Notes under the pieces: model-generated
The model's input: only the letters and a program-made list of their open reading frames with translations
What the model was told of the DNA's origin: nothing
The model's database searches: none
Shown here: in pieces, positions 53,118 to 64,000 of the stretch
How positions within the stretch are numbered: position 1 is the first letter of the stretch
Layout of the letters: the number at the start of each line of letters is the position of its first letter
Made by a program: the position numbers and the translations under genes
Assembly: GCA_013176395.1 (NCBI GenBank)
Contig: JABMLP010000034.1
Coordinates: forward strand, 1 to 64,000
DNA: 64,000 nucleotides
Reading direction: 5' to 3'
From: Venturia oleaginea
Taxonomy: Eukaryota > Ascomycota > Dothideomycetes > Venturiales > Venturiaceae

Positions 53118-53243
53118 TGTCAAAAGATAGATGAAGCAGACTGAAGTCTGAATTGATGTGTGGGCTATCCGCATATTTATACAATTGAGACTCGCATTCG
53201 AGCTAGTACAAATGAGGATAGAATGAAATGGGTTTATTTGACA
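53118..53243 (-). repeat. copia-3 5' LTR
   Basis: 126 bp on the minus strand, TGTCAAATAAACC to CTTTTGACA. It carries 'tgtataaatatg', a TATA-type promoter. It abuts copia-4 at 53244. Confidence 0.85.
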
Positions 53244-54678
53244 TTTGACACAGTCGCCACCAGATTTGCCCCCACCTGCTACTCCCGCCGATTTCGAAGT
53301 TATTGCTCTTGCAACTAGTACAGGAATAGTGCCCGTCACATCTTTTCATACTGTGAGCACTACTCCTCGCCAAGCCAAGAAAGCAACTGCAAAGGAATGG
53401 CATGAGATTTTGGGTCACGTATCGGAGAGAGCAATTTCAAAGCTCCCAAACTGTACTCAAGGAGCTATTGTTACCACCAACAACGCTCCTATCGGTAACA
53501 AATGTGAGTCCTGTGCATTGTACAAGGCTCAGAGAGTGGTCTCTCGTCGTACTGGGCACTCAGATCTGGGTTCAGGTCTCCCATTTGAGAGGGTGTCGGT
53601 AGATATGGTTCACCACGTCCCATCTTTTGACCATAATCAACGTTCCACTCACCTCGTCTGCAACAACACAGCTTATCATATGGTAACAAACCACTGGGGT
53701 GATGACCTCATGGTTGACGCTATTGAAGAGTTTGTACTGATGATTGAGGCGATGGGGTACAAGATTCGGTGGCTCAAAACTGATGCATTTGTGAACTCAC
53801 GTCTGGCCAACTTCCTCAAAGCACACGGTATTGTTCGAGAACCCTCTGCATCACATACTCAGGATCAGAATGGCGCAGCAGAAGGAGCAGGTCGTATTAT
53901 CACTCGAGTAGCCCGTTCACTTCGGAACCATGCAAAACTCCCAGCGAATATGTGGTCTGAATGTGTCAAGGCCGCAGCCTATCTTCTCAATCTTTGGCCC
54001 ACTGAACGCTTAGATTGGCGAACACCTTTTGAAGCTGTTACTGGAAGGCAACCCAATCTAGCACATCTCGAAGTGTATGGTTGCAGGGCTTACCCTCTTA
54101 TCTACCGCATTCCAAAGCTTTTCAAACGGGAACCAAGAGCTCATATTGGATATCTTGTTGGATATGATTCCAGCAACATCTTCAGGGTTTGGGTCCCATC
54201 CAAAGGAAAAGTCTACCGCACCAGAGATGTTACTTTTCATTCTACAAGATTCTACCATCCTGGTGATGCTGAATTAGGATTGGTTCAGGAGGTTGCACAA
54301 CTGATTGGTGAACTTCCTCCACTTCCGACGCTTTCAGATGGAGTCTCTGCTGCCATTTGTGATACCTTCAGCCTATTCAGGCCAGCAGTTAGTAGTAATG
54401 AGGCTGCAGCATCAACCGGATCCCAATCAAAGCCGCCCACTGAAGAGGAAGCCATCCAAGAACAGTTGCCAATCCTGAAGCAACACCATCAATTGACCTT
54501 GGGTCTTCAGGAAACTTCGAATCCGATGGAGATCTTAATGCCAAACCCGAGGATTCAACCATTGAGGATGATTCTGCTACCCGGCCATCGTGGTATCACG
54601 AAACAACACCAGAATCTACTTAGGTTAGTGCAGATCTCGACACTGACAACATTATTTAAGCAAAAGAACTCGATCTGA
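53244..54678 (+). pseudogene. copia-4 pre-integrase and integrase
   Basis: An open frame of about 470 codons includes EWHEILGHVSERAISKLPN with CESCALYKAQR (zinc-binding pre-integrase), VSVDMVHHVPSFDHN (first Asp), IRWLKTDAFVNSRLANFL (second Asp) and SHTQDQNGAAEGAGRIITRV (Glu). The C-terminal block is HIGYLVGYDSSNIFRVWVPS. Gag and protease are missing, the 5' side being cut by the copia-3 LTR. It is close to copia-1 in style and motifs. The frame ends at 54678 before the reverse transcriptase frame. Confidence 0.85.
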
Positions 54679-54727
54679 ACGTCACAATGCTTTTGTTACC
54701 CAGATTGACGAGCTATCCGGATATCTT

Positions 54728-56365
54728 TTGGCCTGGAATTCAGCGTTATCGTTCACTACAATGACATCTCGAACTCACATCAGTCATCTTCCGGATCCTC
54801 CCAAATTCTGGCACCAAATGATTCGTCGCCCCTATGCAGACCAGTTCATTTCCGCAGCCGAAAAAGAATACAACGACCTTCGCCGTGCTAGGACCTTCGT
54901 TCATATCAAAGATGATAAGGATATCAAGCCTAGTGTTGTTCCATTACCTCTTCTTTGGGTATTCACTTACAAAGTTGATTACGATGGATACCTCGTCAAA
55001 TTCAAAGCCAGATTGTGTGTACGAGGAGACTTGCAACTTATCATGCAGGAGACTACGGCAACCACACTAGCCGCACGGATCTTCAGGTTTTTGATCGCTC
55101 TCATTGCCGCTTTTGGACTCGAGATGAGGCAGTATGATATCGTCAACGCCTTCATCAACGCAGACATCGATGAGCTCGTGTATGTACATCATCCTGATGG
55201 GTTCCACATGCAAGGAGTACTCAAATTCCTACGTGCATTGTACGGTCTACGCCAATCTCCAGCCCTGTGGCAAGCTCACTTCTTCGAGACTCTCGAATCT
55301 TTTGGCTTGATACCAGTGCCGGGTGTCCCTTGTCTTTTTGTCATGAAAGATCTGCTGGTATTCTTCTTTGTTGACGATATCATTGTCGCCTGTCATCCGA
55401 GATCTATGCATTTGGTGGCTGAATTTGAAGCTGAATTGGCCTCTCGCTACAGCATCAAAAGAATAGGTCTACTAGAGTACTTTCTAGGTATCAGAATATT
55501 CAGAAACACCAGCAACAGGACAATCTCATTACTCCAAGATGGTTACCTCGAGAAGGTGGCCAACAAGTTCGGTCTCACCTCACGGAAAAAGGTGTTTTCT
55601 CCTATGCCTTTGGCCACTCTCGTCGGTGATGAGGATGCCAAACCTGATTTCATCTTTCTCTACCAACAGAAGGTTGGTTCAGTGAACTTTGCAGCGATAA
55701 TATCACGCCCTGATGACGCTAAAGCATACTTGTTACTGTCAGAATTTCTCACCAAGCCCTCCCAGCAATACATGAATGCAGTTGATCACTTGATCGTGTA
55801 TTTGTACTACTCACGGTTCCTGGCTATTCAGTTCAATGGCTCCATAACAAAGTCTGTTTTCTCACGCTGGTCTGATGCATCTTTTGCAGACGATGTTGAG
55901 ACCCGCCGCAGCAGTGAAGCCTTTGTATTCATGTTATATGGAGGACCAATTGATTGGAAGGCAACCAAACAGTGCACTGTAACGACATCTACTACGGAAG
56001 CAGAACTTCTATCACTCTCGGCGGCCTCACGAGAAATGATATAGTGGCACCGATTCTTTGAAACCATTCAATTTACTAGTGATGAACCAATTATCATCAA
56101 TTGCGATAACTCCCAAACCGTTGGCATCGTCGAAAAAGAGACTCCGAAGTTGATTGCCCGGCTCAAACAAGTTGACATACACCAAATGTGGCTTCGTGAA
56201 CAGGTTCAGGCCGGCCTTATCAAGGTAATTCTCGTGGCTACTGCATTGATGGTAGCAGACGGTCTCACAAAGTTGTTTGGACCCCAAAAACAGGAGGGGT
56301 TCATCGCCCAATTGGGAATGGTTAATCTCGAGGATGTGGTGAATGCATTGGCACGAAAAGGATGA
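54728..56365 (+). pseudogene. copia-4 reverse transcriptase and RNase H
   Basis: The frame carries LLWVFTYKVDYDGYLVKFKA, QYDIVNAFINADIDELVY and VFFFVDDIIVACH (FVDD). RNase H follows (SRWSDASFADDVETRRSSEA, TTSTTEAELLSLSAASREM). One TAG at 56042-56044, where Trp is expected (TGG to TAG, a CpA->TpA change on the other strand), interrupts it. After it the frame continues IINCDNSQTVGIVEKE, VDIHQMWLREQVQAG and VADGLTKLFG to 56365. Apart from that stop the pol end is intact. Confidence 0.87.
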
Positions 56366-56418
56366 ATTTTGTAGGATCTTTCAGTGTACTCAACTGGTTT
56401 GAGTTCACTGAGAGGGTG

Positions 56419-56580
56419 TGACAAGATTGCCGTGTCAATTGGCGTATAGTGGCGTTTCAGAGAGAGAGATTAAGGGGTCATGTTAAAGCGTCAATCTTCT
56501 GTATATTAGGTGGCTTCATCGCCTCTCAATTGAAGCCTCGTGCAGTTCTCTCAATACATTGGAATCTCGTCAGACACAAG
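56419..56580 (+). repeat. copia-4 3' LTR, right end uncertain
   Basis: It starts TGACAAGATTGCCG after a purine run (ctgagagggtg, about 56408-56418). The right boundary cannot be fixed because no 5' LTR is present for comparison; the end given is a guess near 'cagacaca'. Confidence 0.5.
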
Positions 56581-57411
56581 CGAGACACATAATCGTAAAG
56601 TAGCCCAACAACAATACAAAGACCGGACCACTGATCAGACTCTCTAGAGTACGGCATCGCGGCCTTTGGCCTTGCCCTTAACGTCCAATTACAATTTGTT
56701 TGAACTGACCATGATTTCCGGTTCACCCGTTGGGCGATAATGCAGTGCGCCAGATGCGACAATCTCCATAGCAGTCCCCAAACGGCAGCAAAAGGCGTAC
56801 CTTCAGCTCTGATCTCCAATGCTTAAATTTTCATCCGGCTCTTTCAATCCCTTCGTAACATCCTTCTTCATTGATCCTGTTTCTCATTTTCGCAATATCA
56901 ATTGTCCGAATTTTGTGGGATTAACATTCGAGATGTAGCTGTGCAATCTGCACGAAATAGAGCCTGATTTCAAAATCCTCACCTCTACTGGCTCGAAGAA
57001 AATTGACCTCCAAATGACAGCATCGCCCGATGACGATCTTCAACTGGTGTGCAAGGTATCGCAGCTCAAAACACCATCGCAGCGGGGTAGAAGATACGCA
57101 ATTGAGCTACATAATTCGATGCCATGAGCTGCGCCACGTGTATAGCTCTTTGGACAGTGGTTCATTCTTCTAGAGCTGCGATCGGTATCCCAGGTTCCGT
57201 GGAGCGAGAGATTCTGTTTGCGAGCGGCGCCATGGGTAGTGCCAGCCTGTTTGGGAAGCACAATTGAGGAGCAGCTATGATAGAGATGAGGATTTATAGT
57301 TCTGGAGGGGAGATGGTGCCATGTTCTCTCGATCCATCACTACTTTCTGCTTCCTCCTTCATTCTTGATCTCAATCAATCACATTTTTGGCCAAAAACTT
57401 CATTGATCACC
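56581..57411. other. Intergenic, no gene seen
   Basis: No convincing frame. A CT-rich stretch and 'atcaatcaatcac' just before 57412 are probably the promoter and leader of the next gene. Confidence 0.5.
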
Positions 57412-58833
57412 ATGTCTTCTTCCATCGACAAAGTCAAGAACGTCGCCGAGAAGGCTTCGGACAAATACCAGGAGAAGAAGAACTCGAGTTCTAAGGATGA
57501 GGGAACTTATGTTCCTTCCAAGAATGACAACTATTCGTCCTCTAACCAGCTTTTAGCTCAAACGAGGTACGTCGTCTTCAATCTACTGCCCTTCAAAAAA
57601 AACTCAGTGGAAAGGAGCATCGCATAGACGATGGTCTCTTTCCATTCGATACCTGCAGAATGCCTCACAATTCCGCGAAGAAGACCGCCAGGAGTCTGCC
57701 AACGTCAATTCTATTTTGAACATTTTGAGCTGACTGTGAGACGTAGTACGGCAGCAAGCAATCCGAATCTGATTTTTATGGCAGACGCGATTCATCCAAC
57801 ATCGATTCCTACTCTAACAAACCTTCCTCAGGATCTGGTCCGGATTCCTCTAACACGCACTCGTAATCGAGCGGTGGCGGACTGGGCATGTGAAAGAAGA
57901 CCACACTCCACAGAAAGTCGATCGATAGAAGTATGTGCTTGTTCCGATCGATTCTACGAAGAACCATTAGCAAGCGCGCTACGAAACGTCACTATCAGAG
58001 TCGACCTGAAAAATGCTAATGCCGACACTCAGGCCAAGACTCAACTTCGTCTTACGATAACGATCGAAAGGAAGCCAGCTCCTTCGGCCAAGACTCAACA
58101 GACAGCTCCTACGGTCAAACCAAGAAATCCAGCTACGGAAATGACCGTGACGACCTCACCACCGTTGGAGATAGCTACGGCATCGGAGACAAATCCACCG
58201 GTGTGCCTTCTCCAACCAATCTGTTTCATTATCGTCTCTGTATTTGCTGTAGTAGAATCTGACTAATGACTTTTCTCTCTTGTAGGATATGGAGGTCAAT
58301 CGAACGATCATGATGACTCGCTTGGCTCCGGCATGACTGGATCTGGCTACGGTGGACGGAAGATATGGTCTTATGGTGATGACGATACGACAACTGGATC
58401 TGGGGATGGCGGACAGAATCAATCGTCTTACGTCGGCGACGAGACATCGATCAGAGGCTACGACTCCAAGCCCAAGGCGGGCTACGGCCAAGAATCTTCC
58501 TACGGCGGTGGAAGAATTTCCGACGACATTTCCTCGGGAGCTGGTCATAGCTCCAGCAGATGCGACGATACTGATGACTTCTCATCTGGTAATACTGGAC
58601 GCTCTTCGGGCAACGCATATGGCCAGGGTCAGACGGACAGAGGCTCCTTTGGACAGAAGAGATATGGAGGCTCCAACGACGATGATATTACCTCTGGCTT
58701 TGGTGAATTTGGTGGAGGATTATATGGCGGCTCTGGATGTCGCGGTGGAAACTCGGACTCTTATGGACAGGACTCCTCTGATTCCTACGGTGGGCAGCAA
58801 GGCCGACAGAGCGGTCGCGACAACGATTACTAG
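57412..58833 (+). pseudogene. Ser/Tyr/Gly-rich hydrophilic protein, probably decayed
   Basis: Exon 1 (57412-57566) starts MSSSIDKVKNVAEKASDKYQ, a charged helix like that of stress-type hydrophilic proteins. A likely intron follows (57567-57746). Then YGSKQSESDFYGRRDSSNID runs to stops near 57874 and 57892. A later part reads SSFGQDSTDSSYGQTKKSSY, followed by a good intron (58201-58285). The last exon (58286-58833) is low complexity: GYGQESSYGGGRISDDISSG, ending in QQGRQSGRDNDY. The compositionally expected frame has stops and does not join exon 1 in phase. Such SYG-rich sequence is typical of disordered, condensate-forming proteins. The function is unknown. Confidence 0.5.
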
Positions 58834-60577
58834 GCTTAGCCTAACGAGCTCGTATTTTTTGAGAATCTTATACTTAGCTAAATATCTATTCATTTGTTTG
58901 TAGTTAGTCTCATGAACAGTATGATATTTCCCAATGATTCTTTTGTCTGGAAGGCATTTCATCAGCCATTTCGTTAGCCGCCTTACTATGATATGCCCCT
59001 CAAACGAGATGACTGCATATACATCGTGAATGAGTTTGTCGTAAGTGATGTAGCGAGAGTAATTGTTTCTGAATCCTGGGAGTTATGGCACAGGAGAGTG
59101 CCCTGGCGCGAACGTGGAGAGCTCAACGAGCTGGTCCTGCTGCCACAGCATGGAACACCGCAATCTGCGTTCAGAAAGGATATCAATGACCTGCTTCATT
59201 CGCACGACACTGGTGGTGTGCAGTGTTTGTGTAAAGGAATATTAGGTAGGGGTGTTCAAATTACCGTTCGAAGTGCCGAGGAGATGACCAAGCTTTCGCG
59301 GCCCACTTCGCTTTCCCCTGAAGAAAACCAACGACATCCATCAGCTCTCACCCGTTTTCCACCTCTATCTTCAGCGCAAGACTGTGTAAAAGTCCTGTCT
59401 TTGCGTTGGCTCTTGCCATGTGTGCCTCGAGCACTTCTATGTCGTGTTTGACCACCTTTCTGCCCTGAGGATGAAGATGATAAAGTAGTATGCTGCGGCG
59501 GCAGTCATGAGGATTTCGATCTTTAGCTACTGTCTTGAAGAGCTAGGACTACTGGAGTGATCTGGACAGTTTCCAGCGAGTCGGTTGACGGTATGGCCAA
59601 TGAGATGCAAAATTGATCGAGTGCCAATATCAATGGAGACCTGAGCTTACTCCCAAAGATGCACGTTGCTTACCGGACTTTTGATGACACGGGCATTGAT
59701 AACCATTCAGCCTTCTTGATCACTTTTCCTTACTGCTGATCTTTTCAGCAGAGTTACATTCTGCATCCTAGATACGGATTGATAGGGTATATCTCGCAAG
59801 CATTATCTTCCCGGTTGACGTTGCTTTCCTAGTAAGCAAAATGCGTCCAAGTCTCCGAAAAGCCTCTCGAAAAGCCTCTGAAAGATTATTCCTCTTGAAG
59901 CAGCCGCTAGCAGGGCATTACTTCTATCAAATTCTTGCAATAAGACGCGTCCATTTATTGTGGAATCACCTCTTTCTGGACGATTCTTTTGCGAAGCGAG
60001 TGCCGAGCTACCTATCTGTCATTCTTATACATTGTCCGGTCTACAAGAAAAGCACGCTTGCTTCTTTAATACCTCTCTGCAGGACAGGCGTGGCAGATTA
60101 ACTTGCAGGTCTCTTCGAAATGTTTGACCGGTCTACAGAGTGATTGGTAGGTTGCCAATGCAGAACAAGCAAACGATTCGTTGAATGAGTGGAGAATCTG
60201 CTGGTTGCCGCTTTCAAATCTTGCTGAATTTCGGTCAAAACCTGGGACATGCAAGTCAGGTTAACAGCTTGCAAAGGTCGTGTTGTACAGTTTGTTGATC
60301 GATCACGTCTGCCGCTAACCCAGCCCGCTGTCCTTCTCCGGTCTTCTTTGCCGTTCCAAAGGCAAGTGAGACAGAGCCAGGCAACATTATCTAAGCCACA
60401 ATCCTTTTTGAGGCTGGGTCATTTGAGTTGGTGCCTGGGGCATCGATCACATTTTGTTGTTCCAATTCGCGTCAACACTTCAACCCCGACACCTCCCACT
60501 TTACGATATCGTATACCACAATTCATCGGCTTCACTGCTACACCTCGTACACGCGTAAAGAACGCTCGTAGCTCACC
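58834..60577. other. No assignable gene
   Basis: A 152-codon frame at 58993-59451 and an 86-codon frame at 59841-60101 have no recognised motif and may be chance. The 200 bp before 60578 is probably the promoter of the DUF6606 gene. Confidence 0.45.
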
Positions 60578-63500
60578 ATGGCTGCTCCTTCCGACGGAGG
60601 ACAGCCCGCGATCAGCGTCGACGGTCTTGAATTCATCATCCACAGCGTTTTCCTTCCTCCACAATTGCCACAGCAGGATGACTCCGAACCTGAGCGCGAC
60701 CAAGCACTCACCACGGTGGTTCTCCAGTCCTTGGCCAGATTTGCTGCCACTGGTGGTCACGCAAAAGCAAGCGAGAGTGCTGCCCCACTCCTCAAAATGC
60801 TTGAAAACATCATCCGGTCAAGAGCTCCGAAAGGTGGTCTCATCCAAGGTGAAGTTGAAAATCAATTAGGTTCAATGAAAAATTCGGGTATGACTCAACC
60901 ATCTTTTAGCTGGGTTTTTCTAACCCAAAGTTATAGATATACTCGTTCTCCACATCAAGGCACAGAATGCCGCACTTTTCATTCGCCGCGAAGGAGATAA
61001 ATATACCTTCGAGACTTTTGAAGTCTCGTGTCCTAACGCTGTCGTCATGAGCACCGTAAGCCGCGTACAGCGAGATCTTCCCAGCGAAGCAATTGCCATC
61101 TCCTCCGCTCAGATTAATGATCACACCTTTCGCGGACCACTAGTAGAAGCACTGATCACGCTCGACGCGTTCACTCCCGAAGATGCTTACCGAAAGTCCA
61201 AAAAGGGTGGGAAAAAGCAAGAGGAGATTCGCAATGCGATCGAGCCTCACTACATCACACAATTTCTGTTTGGTATACTTCGCGGAATGGGCATGGCCAA
61301 AGACATTCATCGTGTTCACAAACATATTCGAGACGATGTCAACTGGTCTAATACCTTTGCTCCGTGGCGTAGGTCACCGCTATGGTTGGTCCTTCGTGTC
61401 GCCATGCAAACGGTATTTGAGAATCCTGACCGGTATGTTTTCAACAAGTTGCAGTCACTTTTTTTTGAGCATCCAAACTGACATACTTCTCAGTACCACA
61501 ACTGAAAAAGGTTCTGGTGCTTTCAAAGCTTTCATGGTCTATTTAATGACATGTGTTATGGAGCTTGCAGCAACGACCACTATCTCGCACGACCTACTTC
61601 GCTGCATGCAACTGAAAATCATTCGTCGCTTGCAAAAGATGCCTTCATCAGACCATCACTCGGCAATAATTGGTATGTTTTCTTGTGAATACACAGTTTG
61701 CACATCATTATCTCCAGCTGTTCATTACGCTAACTGGTATAACCAGGTGATCTGCCATGGATGAAGTTCATACAACAGACGTCTATGAAGATTACGAAGA
61801 TGATCAATGACAACTGGAATGCCCTTCAAGACCAACCCGACCCATTCTAGACACAAGTTGCTTGGAAGCCATCCACTCTTTCTTTCAAAGATGACACAGT
61901 GCTCCGAATCGCTTTCCTGAAGAAGTACTTCGACGCGGTGACAAACAGGAAGCTCGCAGAGACTAGTCCTGGAACAGCAAACCTCAGCTACAAGACTGGT
62001 ATTCCGTCCAAATCGCTTCAAATCCCGCAATCAAATATGTTGACCGGAATAAAGGATGCCTCACGCCGCCTTGTCCTTGCTGATGTGGAGATCTGGGTCG
62101 CGGATGGTCTCGGTGCCTGGGAGAATGCCAATGTTCATCGAGCAGATGCTTGTTCCGAAGTCGCAAATCTTATCAAAGGCTATGTTGATGAAGCGTCAGC
62201 CGCTTACACGAGGGATCCAGTATCCCTTTCGGCAATGTATCTCACAGCTCTCAGCCTCTGGGTATGTCTAGATAAGATATCAACCAGACACGAAGAAATT
62301 CTCTTGGACTACGAGCCAGGTTTCCCGCTGGCGTTGTTCGACCCACTCTTACTGCCAAAGAAGTGTCAGATGGAGCGTTTGCTAGCAGTGGAGCAGCATA
62401 TTGCGGCCAGGAAATCGAGATCCAAACCATCCTTTCCTACAGTCTTCGGCTCTTTCAGTTCAAAAAAGTCTCTTGCAGTCCAATACTTTGACAAGTCTAA
62501 GTCACACCAAAATCTACTGGCAGATATTGAGCGCAAAGCCCATGCGATCCGAGAGAAGAAGAGACAAGAACTCATCCGCAAGGAAAAGCAGCTGAAAAAG
62601 CTGGAAGCCGATGCCAAGGCAGCTGAACACGAAACGGTGACAAAGTATTCATGGAACAGACGAACTCGCCAATCTAAGCCATATGAACGCCACCTTGGTT
62701 CTTGCTCAAAGTGTGATTTGACAAAACAGGCGGCAAACATGAGCATTGATGTTCACGAATGGACGCTCCCGTCAGACACCCTCCAAGCCAAAGCTGCGGT
62801 ATTTGAGTTGAAGTGTCCAGCAACAATAAGCATATGGAGGGAAACCACCTACTACTTGCTCTCCGACGTGTTCACTCCCGCATCAACGAGGAAGGAGGCC
62901 GGTAACAATGGCCAGCGTGGAATGTATCGACTCAGGACCTATGATGGTTTAAGTTCACATCACAAACTGACTCCGAAGCGCTTGGAAGTAGCATCAATGG
63001 CGAAGCCATTCGCAACATCTCATTACCGGTCAAAGCCTGTCTCAATTGCCACCGAAAGCAACATCTGCGTCGCCCATGCACTCCGTTATGAGATATATGA
63101 CTCTACATGGGACGCAATGGCTATTCGGTTTCTAGGCCAGTGTGGCATTTGAGAGACTTGCTCGCAACAGGTACCGAATGGGCCGTATCGGTCTCTGCAA
63201 CGATTCGTGTCGGACACCATACACACATCGAACCAAATTCTAGCAGACCAATCTCTTTGCCCGCCAGAAATTGCGATCGATGAGTTTCTTACATTTGGTC
63301 ATTTTCGCAGCGGCCACCGTTTGCAATGGGAGAACATCGCCCTTGCTCTAGCTGATGGTACTCTGAAATTCAACCAAGAGGCGGCACACATCCTGGTTAC
63401 GCAAGCAGCCCATGAGATTGGCCCTTCTTCTCCTGGTAATAGCGATGTTCTCAGAGAGTCCCATATATTGTTGGAGGACGCGTCTTTTGCCAAGGACATC

Positions 63501-64000
63501 GTTGAGTCTCTTCAGTCTGCCGTGAGCGCCACCGAAGAGAATTGGCAAGGCGCAACATCTATCAAAACTTTCATCGCACTTGCGCTTCGAATACTGTCAA
63601 TCTCGTCCCATGCAGAAGTACGCCGTCGGTGCCTGGATGTGTTGACTGTGGCTCGTCAAGCAACTCTGTCCTGGCTACAAGATTTGGCCGCAAAGGTTCG
63701 GGCTTGTGACGACGACGTGGAACAAAAGACGTGGACCAATTCTGCTCTGGAAGTCGGTCTTTCTTGCTCCAGCACCTTTGATGTGGACATAGCCGACATG
63801 CAAGACATGCTTTCAACAGGAAACACTCTCGCAGTTTTCATCGAATGCGCCGTCACAATTCATGACATTTGTCCAGCTTCGATCACGGGCTTGACACAGT
63901 CAATTCAGCACTCGCTTTTCTCGTTTTACAAAATGACTCGAACTATGGAACCAATTGTGTACGACATCGTGACGAACGATTCGATTGGGATAGATCATGG
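60578..64000 (+). pseudogene. Giant DUF6606-type fungal gene, 5' part, with two in-frame stops
   Basis: Four exons (60578-60887, 60937-61432, 61494-61672, 61747 to past 64000) join in phase, with CTAAC- or CTGAC-like branch sites in the first two introns. The order of conserved blocks fits the DUF6606/DUF3638/DUF3645 giant proteins (~3,000 residues) as I recall them: EFIIHSVFLPPQLPQQDDSE, ALFIRREGDKYTFETFEVS, HYITQFLFGILRGMGM, APWRRSPLWLVLRVAMQT and LVLADVEIWVADGLGAWE. Lys/Glu-rich helices follow (ERKAHAIREKKRQELIRKEK), then FGHFRSGHRLQWENIALALA. TAG at 61848-61850 and TGA at 63150-63152 lie in the open frame without a fitting intron. About 1,080 codons are in the window. The function is unknown. 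Confidence 0.8.

Noticed and set aside
57631..58266. 211-codon frame as an independent protein
   Set aside because: It is the shifted frame of SYG-type low-complexity coding, which has few stops in any frame.
58993..59451. 152-codon frame as a gene
   Set aside because: No motif, no intron or promoter support, and composition not different from the surroundings.

Overview
The window reads as a transposon-dense accessory region of a filamentous ascomycete (Pezizomycotina; I cannot place it lower with confidence). The basis is short GT..AG introns with CTAAC-like branch sites, and fungal-typical families: a FunK1 kinase, a Crh-type GH16 enzyme, a HET/NACHT NLR remnant, DUF6914 and DUF6606. No bacterial-type operon, rRNA, tRNA or CRISPR array is visible. 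Most coding traces are decayed; several stops and one lost zinc ligand are CpA->TpA changes on one strand or the other, as RIP would make, though two stops do not fit.

Layout. 1-2.2 kb: a decayed F-box-like gene. 2.2-24.6 kb: a nest of elements. A pogo fragment is cut by a hAT element (2453-11437), which is cut by a Ty1/copia element (copia-1, 3875-9402). Next come a gypsy LTR plus gag fragment (gypsy-C), a copia element (copia-5) split by a gypsy element (gypsy-A, 13671-19888) that itself holds three further solo LTRs, an internally deleted gypsy element (gypsy-B, 20894-23517), a HET/NACHT NLR pseudogene with a solo LTR in its Walker A motif, and a copia LTR with its primer-binding site.

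24.6-33 kb is a low-repeat island: an aminoglycoside-phosphotransferase-like gene (26163-27044), a DUF6914 gene, a pogo remnant with a C-terminal zinc knuckle, a SET-domain pseudogene and an intact three-exon FunK1 kinase (30340-32770).

33-46 kb holds three copies of an apparently non-coding 1.3-1.6 kb retroposon with a (TCAA)n tail and 13-15 bp target duplications. One copy sits in a copia-type LTR and one inside a MULE transposase gene. The same stretch holds a small secreted-protein-like gene and a Crh-type GH16 gene that lacks its acid/base glutamate. 46-56.6 kb: three copia elements (copia-2, -3, -4), two of them fused tail to tail, with one large palindrome inside pol. 57.4-64 kb: a Ser/Tyr/Gly-rich gene, apparently decayed, and the first ~1,080 codons of a very large DUF6606-type gene that runs off the window and has two in-frame stops.

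The genes do not form a pathway. The coherent story is layered insertion: target duplications let many insertions be ordered in time, and removing one duplication copy restores the host reading frame at three sites (hAT, NLR and MULE). The (TCAA)n retroposon is the best candidate for something undescribed.
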